A DNA stretch of 64,000 bases, taken from assembly GCF_030253575.1 (NCBI RefSeq), contig NC_080567.1, positions 34,687,501 through 34,751,500 of the forward strand. Direction: 5' to 3'. Shown here piece by piece: positions 56,491-64,000 of this stretch. The notes beneath the pieces were generated by a model. It made no database searches. It saw only the letters and a list, made by a program, of their open reading frames with translations, and was not told where the DNA came from. The stretch's first letter is position 1; the number at the start of each line of letters is the position of its first letter. This DNA is from Rhododendron vialii. Lineage: Eukaryota; Streptophyta; Magnoliopsida; Ericales; Ericaceae. The position numbers and the translations under genes are program-made.

Positions 56491-58442
56491 ATGGAGATCA
56501 AAGAAGATGGCAATTGCTTCCACGAAGTCAAAATCACAGACCAAGATGGTCTCCTCCGAACCATCAAGGTTCCAGTGGTCCAACAACTCGCCCTCAACGG
56601 CCTCAAACACTTGCCCGACCGGTACATAAACGTGCCACTAGATCACCCAGTTGTCTCATCCTCTGTCTCCGATCCGTCCCAAACCTTTCCGGCTATAGAC
56701 GTGGCCCAATTGAGAATTGGGCCGGGATCGGAGGGTCTGGGGCGGGCCCAAGAGCTTGTTAAGCTTGCTAGGGTGGCTAAGGAATGGGGTTTGTTCTTGA
56801 TCGTCAACCATGGGATAGAGGATTCCGTTTTGCGTGGCGTCGAGGATGTCGTGAGGGGATTTTTCGGGTTGTCGTTTGAGGAAAAGAAATTGAGCGTCCG
56901 GACGTACATGAACGTTGACAACATGGGTTACGGGCACAATTTCGTGAGGTCGGAGAATCAACGGTTGACTTGGATTGACCGGTTGGCAATGAAGGCTGCT
57001 CCTAGGGAAGCAAGCGAAGGACTCCTTGTTTGGCCTCAAAATCCAGCCAATTTCAGGTAAGTAAACAAAATTACACAAAAAAGGGAAAAAAGTTACGGTC
57101 GACTCCTTTGGGGTTAGTCCATACGGAGCATTTGTTCAAGCTTCAAGTGGACCCCTACTAGTGAGTGGATTTATGTCTTATGGTTAGGGCTGTAAATGAA
57201 CCGAGCAGCTCGCGAGCTTGGCTCGTTTCGGCTCATTAAGGCTCGGCTCGACTCGGCTAGTTTAGTAAACGAGCTGAGCTCGAGCTCGAGTATTCGGCTC
57301 GTTTACTAAACGAGCCGAGTAGAGTTCGTTTGACAAAAACTCGGCTCGTTAAGGGAGGCTTAACTCGATTAAAGAGACTCGTTTAGTAAATGACTAAGCT
57401 CGACTCATCAAGGCTCGAGCCGAGCTCGAGCTCGAGTTCTTGGCTCGTTAAGTAAACGAGCCGAGCTCGAGCTCGCCGAAGCTCGGTTCAGCTTGGCTCG
57501 TTTACACGCCCACTTATGATCTTCAAAATTAATCGAGATGCGTAAGACGGCCTGGACTTCTGGTTACAAAAAGAACTTTTTACTGACGAAAGACATGTGA
57601 TTCAGGTGGAAATTAACACTTTAAAATAATCTATAGTCTATAAGAAACAAACTGTTGATCTGCACAGGGTTTCTTGCGTTTTGCCTTTTTAGGCATAATT
57701 TAGACCTCGTGCCGCTAAGATTATTTTTTTAAAGTATTTATTTTTCGTTTTATGAAATAAATTATTCTCTCACAATATATCACTTTTAATTCAAAAACGA
57801 GCTAGGCCTTAGTTTCAACTTGGAGTTCTTAGATGCCAACCATGTTTTTTAGCCTCTTTTCTTCGTTGCAGGCAAGTCATGGAGGAATATGTAGAGGGAG
57901 CAAGAAAAGTCTGCAACCACTTACTAGAGGCCCTAGCAGAATCCCTTTCACTAGAAAAACATGTTTTCCTCCGAAACTTGGATTCCAAGAGCAGTGAAAT
58001 CAACGTAAGGGTTAACTACTACCCACAATGCCCGAGGCCAGACTTGTCCTTGGGCATAACTCCACACTCCGATGGAAGTGCATTAACCTTCCTGATGCAA
58101 TTTGGTGGCACCGGAGGGCTCCAAGTGCTCAAAGACGCGAAATGGGTCACGGTGCCATGGCCAGAAAATATGTTGCTAGTCGGTGTGGGAGATTTGTTGG
58201 AGATAATGAGCAATGGGAGGTTAAAGAGCGCTTGGCACCGCGTGGCGACAAAGGCCGATGGTGAGCGATTATCAGTTGCTTTGTTTTACAATCCACCGTC
58301 TGAGGCAGAGATCGAACCTGTGAAGGACGAAGAGCCGAGCAATGAGAGTTACAAGAAGGTGATTGTTGGGGACTACATGAGAAATTTATATAAGATTAGC
58401 CCTACAATTGATAAGGAGGCAATAAATTTTGCAAAGATTTGA
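56491..58442 (+). CDS. 2-oxoglutarate/Fe(II)-dependent dioxygenase (DOXC class)
   Basis: There are two exons, 56491-57056 and 57872-58442, joined at CAG|GTAAGT and TTGCAG|GC to give 378 residues. The N-terminal DIOX_N domain (about residues 62-170) includes FPAIDVAQL and EWGLFLIVNHGI. The catalytic jelly-roll holds NYYPQCPRPDLSLGITPHSD with the metal ligands His254 and Asp256, the third ligand His311 in SAWHRVAT, and the 2-oxoglutarate-binding Arg321-Leu-Ser323. The enzymes hydroxylate, demethylate or desaturate small molecules in specialised metabolism or hormone turnover. The N-terminus VQQLALNGLKHLPDRYI resembles SRG1/norcoclaurine-synthase-like and other DOXC enzymes, but the substrate cannot be named. 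The protein is soluble, with no signal peptide. Length is normal, no lesions are seen, and the intron carries a MITE. Many relatives have more introns than this single one. Confidence 0.94.
57185..57512. mobile_element. hAT-like MITE in the dioxygenase intron
   Basis: The ends TAGGGCTGTAAATGAACC and (inverted) TGGGCGTGTAAACGAGCC enclose 328 bp built from GGCTCG/CGAGCC and CTCGAGCTCG motifs that form nested palindromes. Eight-base flanks CTTATGGT (57177-57184) and CTTATGAT (57513-57520) fit an aged 8-bp hAT target duplication. Confidence 0.85.
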
Positions 58443-58793
58443 TCATTAGTTCGAGTGACTAATGTGGTGAATGTTGTAATGTATGCGACAATGACACCCT
58501 CAAGTTATCAAAATATTTGGGTCGTGATCTCAACCAGACCCTATGTTGTGTAACGATCTCTAGACATACCTTTCGTCTTGAATTTCGCAGTTTATGAAAT
58601 CTATTACTACGACTTATAATTCTAAAAACATGGCGCACCGTCCCAATATTTTGAACGAGTTTTATGTACATATTATGTTGTTTGTGTATCAATTTCTTAG
58701 TTTCCTTTTATGATTAAAAAAGTGATACAAATTAAGTTGCTATTGGTGTTTCATATATACAAAAGATATTGATTGCTGATGAAGCAACTTTGA
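58443..58793. other. 3' flank of the dioxygenase gene
   Basis: AT-rich sequence without exons. It probably contains the 3' untranslated region. The retrotransposon border follows at 58794. Confidence 0.5.
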
Positions 58794-59417
58794 TGATAGC
58801 TCCGATCTTAACCTGCAGAACAAGAAGATAACTTATGTCACCGGTATGGTGGCGTGCCAACCACCCTCCGATGCCTAAGTCAGTAGGAACTTTCTCGTCA
58901 ATTAATGGAATTTCTCTGTGTTAGAGTTGTGTACCTTTGGGAGGTGGAGATGTGATCTTTATATAGGCATTTACTCTCGGAGTTTGAGTCCTTGTTGGAC
59001 TATACTTTGTAGATTTCGGATCTTGTCCTTGTGGAGTGTGGAGTCCTATCTTAGCTAGTAATCCATGTGATTCTTGTCAAGGCTAGGACTCTTATCTTTA
59101 ATCATGGTTGTGCTTATCTTTGACCCTTTGGGCTCATCCTTCTCTTATCCCTTTGGATTCCTTCTTCCAGTCGTGGCATCTTTATCTAAACAAGTATACT
59201 TTTCGTATCATTCCGTAGAGGTTAAGCTTCTCAAGGGAGCTAGGAGTCGGAGCTGGTCCTAGGACTTACCTTCCAGCTTCGACCGTAGGACGTACCTGGA
59301 AGGTTATTGCTCTGTTCCTCGTAGGTCCTTTATAAGAGCTTGGAGAGAAGGGAGCTCGTACTCCCCAGGTCCGTAGGCCTGGTAGTGCTGAGCGCTTTAG
59401 GTATATTATACTTATCA
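58794..59417 (-). mobile_element. Putative 3' LTR of a Ty3/gypsy element (minus strand)
   Basis: Read on the minus strand the segment starts TGATAAGTATAATATACC and ends GATCGGAGCTATCA, so short inverted TGATA/CTATCA ends are present. A TATA-type promoter GCCTATATAAAGATC lies near 58960, about 165 bp before the LTR end. Position fits the 3' LTR of the element whose pol ends at 63716. The second LTR lies outside the window, so the boundaries could not be confirmed by comparison. Confidence 0.6.
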
Positions 59418-60017
59418 GGTACGCCCCTGTTCCTAAGCTCTTGATTCGCTTTCAGAGGTTGGGAACATTGGAAAAGCTCGAATGGCGGTTACTGCTTTTT
59501 GGGTATTCTTCAGAGAGTTTTAAACACGCAGGTCTTATCATGGGACAGGTGTTGAGATCTCTTAGTATTTTGATTTTATGAGGTGTACGACAAAGATTTA
59601 GAAACCGTTCTCGGGACTAGAGCTGATCTTTTAGGTTTCCCCCTTCTTTGATCATCTCTTTTAGTACAGAGAGACTTTCAAAACTTCTCAAGCGGTTTTA
59701 GTGTGAGATTTTCTTTCGTCGTTCTTCTCCGTCATCACGTTAGAGCTCATCCTTCGTAGGTACGCTTCCTCTTTCTTTACTGTTCTCTCTTTGTTTTTGC
59801 GTTGGATCCTCTTTCTTGTATAAAGATTACGGACCCGACGCGGGTCATTCCTGGGGGATTTATCTGTGCTAGGTTGATTGGTTTTTCTTGTATCAATTTG
59901 CATTCTCCCATTATAGAGGATTTTGCACCCTACTCTCTTGTTCTTCAGAACAGGGTTTTCCGTGAGCTCTTTTACCTATCTGCTTCTTTGTACCCACGAT
60001 TCGCTGTTGGGACCTTA

Positions 60018-62207
60018 ATGGCGGAAGGTTTCATTAATTTTTCATCGATTCTTAACGCTGAAGAGTCGACCATAGAAGAAGAAGTTTCGATGCATCGTCG
60101 TAGTAGTATTAGGGCTTCGCCTGATGTGGGTCAGTCTAGAGGTGTTAGACACTCATCGCCCCCTGCTTCTGTATCAAGGGGTTCTCGTAGGATTCCCGCT
60201 TTTTCTGCCTCTAACATTCCTTCTACCATCACAAATGAGGAGTTGGCTGCTCTCAGAGTTAGATATTCTATTCCAGAATCCGTTTCTCTTAGGAAGCCCT
60301 CTGGGTTAGAGCGAGCCTGTTCTTTTGTTGAGAATGGGACTTGCCTTTATGTTGGTTCTTTAGAAGGGGGCTTACGTCTGCCCTTGCCTACAGTTGTGAG
60401 AGATACTTTGAGTTTTCTTGGTTTGGCTCCTGGCCAGATTGTCCCCAATTCTTGGCGCCTGTTAATAGGCTGTGCCGCGCTGTGGGGAGCAATGTCTGAT
60501 GGGCAGATTTCTTTGTCGAAAGGACCTTTTCTGAACCAGTTTTCTGTTAAAGAAGCCCCTAGAGGTTCTGGGTGGTTTTATTTTGCGAAGAGGCCTGATG
60601 GAGGGGAGCTAGTCACAGATCTTCCTACTGTGAGTAAAAATTGGAAAGATAAATTCTTTTTTGTTGGTGGTGATGGTTGGGAGCTTCCCAATTGGGAGAT
60701 TGGAACATGTACTCCTCGGATTCCCAGTAGATGGGGAATTCCCACTACAAATTGTAAGCCAATGCTTTTCTGCAATTTGTTGTCTGAATAATTTAACCCA
60801 TATATTTATGATTCACTTCCAATTTTGGCAGCTAGAGTCCCATTTCCGTTGAGCTCTTCCCAAGAAGCAGAGCTACAACAAGCTAGGGGCTACTCAGTTC
60901 ATAGTTGGGAATTGGTTGTGACTTCAGAGTCGTTGGCCGCGTATCTGCTGGGTCCAGAGACTACTCGTGAGGCCTTAGCACTTTCTAGAGGTAGTTTCTG
61001 TTTTGGTTTGCTGCCATGTCTCTAGCTGATTTTCATATTGCTTTTCACTTCCTTTCTTTTTTAGAAGAAGAAGGTGAAGGTAAAGAGATGGCACCTAAGA
61101 TGGACAAAGCCTTACTGGCCCAATTGAAAGCTGAGAGGGTTAAGCAGTCATCTGGAGTTGTGGCTCCAAAAAGGAAAAGCTCTCGTCTTCAGAAAGAGCT
61201 GAATGTTGAAAGTTTCTTAGATGCTGACCTATTTATTACCCCTGCTTTTGAGTTGTCAGTCGAGCAAAATGTTGAGAATTTAAAGAGAAAAGCAAAGGGT
61301 ACTGTTATGGGAAGCACTCCTCCTTCAAAGAAGTCAAAGGTCTCTGCTGGTCCTTCTGTTTTGGGTGACCGTCAAGAAGCCCTTAAGTTTGCTTCTGAGT
61401 TGCTCTATACAACAGATGAAGAATTGATGAGGGATATGTCTCTTCAAGAAGTTGGGGAGCAAATGTTGGTTGAATTAGCCATGGTATGCTCTTTTTCTTC
61501 TGTCTTTATCACTTTTCGATTTGTTATTTTTTTCCTTTCTGACTTTTTGCCTATTCTTGTAGGCTGTAGCCCGTGGTCGGTATCTCACTTCTCAAAGCCA
61601 TAGTCTGGGCAAACAGGTTGTTACCCTTACGGAAGCCAATTTTAAGCTTGTGAAACAAGGTGCCTCAATGACTGCTGAGCTTCAAAAGGCTACCACTGAG
61701 AGGGACATTGCTTTGAAGTTGAAGAAAGAGCTGGAGGTAGAGAGCGATACTGCCGTGGCAGCTGCTCAAAGTCTAGAGCAGAAGATTTCTGAATGGGATG
61801 TGGAGATGGAGAAATACCGGACTATGAGTCAAGGGATGCTTGAGAAGGTAAAGAATGCTCGAAGGGAGGCCATTGAACTTTTCCTGCAGTCCCCTGAATA
61901 TCGTCAGGATATAACCCAATAGTATGTTGACGGATTTGAAGCTATAAGGAGTCGGGCGGCTTTAACTTTTCCGAATTTGGATTTTTCAAAATTTGAAGTT
62001 GATGATGAAGAAGCGCCCTCTAGCTTTGATGGGGGACGTAGGGAGGAAGAGGATGGCGATGATGCAGCGTCAAAAGATACATCCATTCCCAGCTCAGCAA
62101 TTATATCCCTTCTACAGACTCCAGAGAAAGTTTCTCTTCCCCTCGAATCTCCAGTCCCTGCAAAAACTCTTCCTAGTCCATCATCTGATGATGGAAAGGC
62201 TGTTTGA
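60018..62207 (+). CDS. Additional antisense gene of a gypsy element: Transposase_28-like plus coiled coil
   Basis: Exons 60018-60753, 60832-60990, 61065-61483 and 61563-61922 join in phase with GT-AG introns of 74-81 nt. The N-terminal half has GLERACSFVENGTCLYVGSL, LRLPLPTVVRDTLSFLGLAP and GQIVPNSWRLLIGCAALWG, the pattern of the 'putative gypsy type transposon' domain (PF04195). Then follow a basic APKRKSSRLQK segment and a long coiled coil (SMTAELQKATTERDIALKLK ... LEQKISEWDVEMEKYRTMSQ). A TAG at 61920-61922 ends the frame after ITQ, but the same frame continues with YVDGFEAIRSRAALTF to a stop at 62207, so the copy may be broken there (557 residues versus about 652). The gene lies opposite to pol, between pol and the LTR. 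Its biochemical function is unknown. Upstream of the ATG the frame is open to 59802. Confidence 0.8.
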
Positions 62208-62599
62208 TAATCTTGCCTTTGAAACTTCTTAAATTCGTCTGGGTTTGTAACTAAATACTTTTTAATACTTTCGTATTTTGACTGTGTTTCTTTTGGAGTG
62301 GCCATTAGTTTTGGTCTTAACTCTATAACTTGATAGCTGCTAGTGATGATCCTGGTGATGAGTCTGTTTAGAAGGCTGACGTAGACAAAATGGAAGAATA
62401 CTTTCATTCTATGTTTTTATGGTAAATGCGTATGGTTTTTACCTACTACTTTTGCAGTTTTTTGCCCCCTTGTTGAATTTAATTCCAACTGTTTGCTGTA
62501 TACTACGTTGTACTCCCCTAAGTGTATTTATCGTTTGCGTCCAAACAATGGATATACTTATTAGTTTTCCCCGTGGGTACTCATCGTAGTTTTGTAGAA

Positions 62600-62955
62600 T
62601 GTATAGCTATGCTACATCTAAGAGCTTTGATATTTTTCCTGAGCTCATTATTTTGCATAGCTATGCTACGTCTAAGAGCTTGGATTATTTTCCTGAGCTC
62701 ATCATTTTGCATAGCTGTGCTATCTCTAAGAGCTTGGATATTTTTCCTGAGCTCATCATTTTGCATAGCTATGCTACGTCTAAGAGCTTGGATATTTTTC
62801 CTGAGCTCATCATTTTGCATAGCTGTGCTACGTCTAAGAGCTTGGATATTTTTCTTGAGCTCATCATTTTCCATAGCTGTGCTACGTCTAAGAGCTTGGA
62901 TATTTTTCCTGAGCTCATCATTTTGCATAGATGTGCTATGTTTAAGAGCGTGGAT
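62600..62955. repeat. 54-bp tandem repeat array, about 6.5 units
   Basis: Units of TGCATAGCTATGCTACGTCT, AAGAGCTTGGATATTTTTCC and TGAGCTCATCATTT recur every 54 bp (for example at 62654, 62708 and 62762). As 54 is divisible by three, frames on both strands stay open. The minus strand, sense for pol, reads charged helix-like units MQNDELRKNIQALRRSTA repeated six times (62928-62581). The plus strand reads LHSYATSKSLDIFPELII. The minus-strand version has the composition of a coiled coil. Whether it is translated is unknown. Confidence 0.9.
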
Positions 62956-63147
62956 ATTAAATTGGCTCTTGGGATTTTAATATTTGTTGCGTCGTTTTGT
63001 TTACCCGAGGTAATCGGATGTGTAACTTCCCATTACTCTAGGCAGTTTTAGAGCGGCGGTTGTACCCCACAAATTTAATTACGATTGTGCTAATTGGTTT
63101 AGCAAGCGGTTAGTAATCCGCCTATATTTTGTTATAAATATTGCCGA

Positions 63148-63411
63148 ATGCCAGAAGTCCAATTTCACTTCATAAGCAGTTCTCATCTGATAATGGCGAA
63201 CGAAGAGCAATCCTTGTGTCAAGAGCTCAAAGATCTGAAGGCAGCCATTGAGGGGCTGTCCTCCAAGGTGGAGGCCATGGCAGAGTCTATCTCTGTCATG
63301 GAGAAGACGGTCCGCATGATGCTGATAGCCAACTGGGACCAGTTGGCAGCTTTTCGAGGGCAGCCAGCCCCTCCTGTTCCCTCCCCTCCAAGGGAGGGAG
63401 ATAGTGTTTAG
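63148..63411 (+). CDS. Small coiled-coil ORF inside the gypsy element
   Basis: An open frame runs from ATG 63148 (or the internal ATG 63193, MANEEQSLCQELKDL) to TAG 63409-63411. It reads ELKDLKAAIEGLSSKVEAMA with heptad-like spacing and ends in a proline-rich tail (APPVPSPPREGDS). It has the same orientation as the Transposase_28-like gene and lies 300 bp from the pol stop. It resembles small coiled-coil additional ORFs of plant gypsy elements, but the family is not named with confidence. Confidence 0.5.
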   Translation: MPEVQFHFISSSHLIMANEEQSLCQELKDLKAAIEGLSSKVEAMAESISVMEKTVRMMLIANWDQLAAFRGQPAPPVPSPPREGDSV

Positions 63412-63715
63412 GCTGTAACTTTGTGGGTTACCCATAAAGTTTTATGTAAAAATGTTGTCCACATCCTTTAGGGTGTGGATTTATTAATAAAATTTTGATT
63501 TTATTTTTCTGCTTTCTGCTTTTCTTTTTTGATCATGCATTTAGGAGAAGAAGTAAATAACTGTCCCTCGTGGGGATTTTATTGGCCTCACAGAATCGTA
63601 AATAAAACACATGGTCCTAAAACATTTTTCTACTAAAGCTATACTTAAAAACTGAAAGTCCCCTAAAAACAGAACCGAAACTAGAAAGCAAAAAATATAA
63701 TCCCATTACAAGCAC

Positions 63716-64000
63716 CTACTTGTAGTACTTTTTGAGATGCTCCACGTTCCACGAGTTTGGTAGTTCTTTTCCCCTTAGGGTTGCAAGCCTGTATGCACCA
63801 GCTTTGACATGGTGCAGGACCTGATAAGGGCCTTCCCAGTTTGGGCCGAGTTTGCCCACCTTTTTCCCAGTAGGATCTACTTTCCGTAGAACTAGATCAC
63901 CAGTACGAAAACTTCTTGGTTTAACATGCGCTTCATGGTATTTAAACATCCTCTGCTGATAAACGGCGATTTTGGCCATTGCTGCTTCCCTTGTTTCTTC
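63716..64000 (-). CDS. Ty3/gypsy polyprotein, integrase C-terminus (partial)
   Basis: The minus-strand frame enters from beyond the window: EETREAAMAKIAVYQQRMFK, PRSFRTGDLVLRKVDPTGKK, KLGPNWEGPYQVLHHVKAGA, YRLATLRGKELPNSWNVEHL, then KKYYK-stop. This is the C-terminal domain of gypsy integrase with its GPY/F-type motif (GPNWEGPYQV) and the ending LPxxWNxxHLKKYY. The element therefore runs leftwards, and its 3' end is the LTR at 58794. The frame is intact over the visible part. An extra gene between pol and the 3' LTR points to the Tat-type branch. Confidence 0.93.
   Translation of the reverse strand, partial: EETREAAMAKIAVYQQRMFKYHEAHVKPRSFRTGDLVLRKVDPTGKKVGKLGPNWEGPYQVLHHVKAGAYRLATLRGKELPNSWNVEHLKKYYK

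Noticed and set aside
62600..62955. CRISPR-like regular repeats
   Set aside because: The units are directly adjacent without unique spacers, and the window is plant nuclear DNA. It is a tandem repeat.
62522..63051. Two ~150-codon plus-strand frames over the 54-bp array
   Set aside because: They stay open only because the unit length is divisible by three. The products (FFLSSSFCIA, SKSLDIFPEL repeats) look non-biological and have no splice context.

Overview
The window is plant nuclear DNA, most likely from a eudicot. It is AT-rich and has short exons with GT-AG introns, many microsatellites, MITEs, CACTA-type and LTR elements, and plant-specific gene families (SCPL, MATH/TRAF-like, SOFL, 2-oxoglutarate dioxygenase). 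The species cannot be fixed from the sequence. Real genes are nearly all split by introns, so their exons were assembled by hand from splice sites, reading phase and comparison between paralogous copies.

Layout. 0.16-1.75 kb: the last six exons of a serine carboxypeptidase-like (SCPL) gene. 2.6-43.5 kb: a tandem cluster of two-MATH-domain (TRAF-like) genes with at least a dozen recognisable copies or scraps. Every copy derives from one six-exon plan with fixed intron phases. Only one copy is intact over all six exons (39.5-41.0 kb, 315 aa). A second is intact over exons 2-6 (20.2-22.3 kb). The rest carry frameshifts, stops, lost splice sites or deletions. The spaces between copies hold a LINE remnant, foldback elements, minisatellites, a segmental duplication, two neighbouring CACTA-like elements (33.97-37.79 kb) and a solo LTR with a perfect target duplication (38.25-38.92 kb).

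43.5-49.5 kb is gene-poor. 49.5-50.6 kb (minus strand) is a complete two-exon SOB FIVE-LIKE (SOFL) gene with a TATA box. 50.7-56.4 kb holds only repeat scraps, including a broken RNase H fragment, a Mutator-like MITE and a perfect 61-bp hairpin. 56.5-58.4 kb (plus strand) is a complete two-exon 2-oxoglutarate/Fe(II) dioxygenase gene whose intron carries a hAT-like MITE.

58.8 kb to the window end is one side of a minus-strand Ty3/gypsy retrotransposon: its putative 3' LTR, then a multi-exon gene on the strand opposite to pol with a gypsy-type transposon (Transposase_28-like) domain and a coiled coil, a 54-bp tandem array open in several frames on both strands, a small coiled-coil ORF, and the C-terminus of the integrase. 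This antisense additional gene is the most unusual coding feature of the window. The MATH cluster is the most informative for gene-family evolution.
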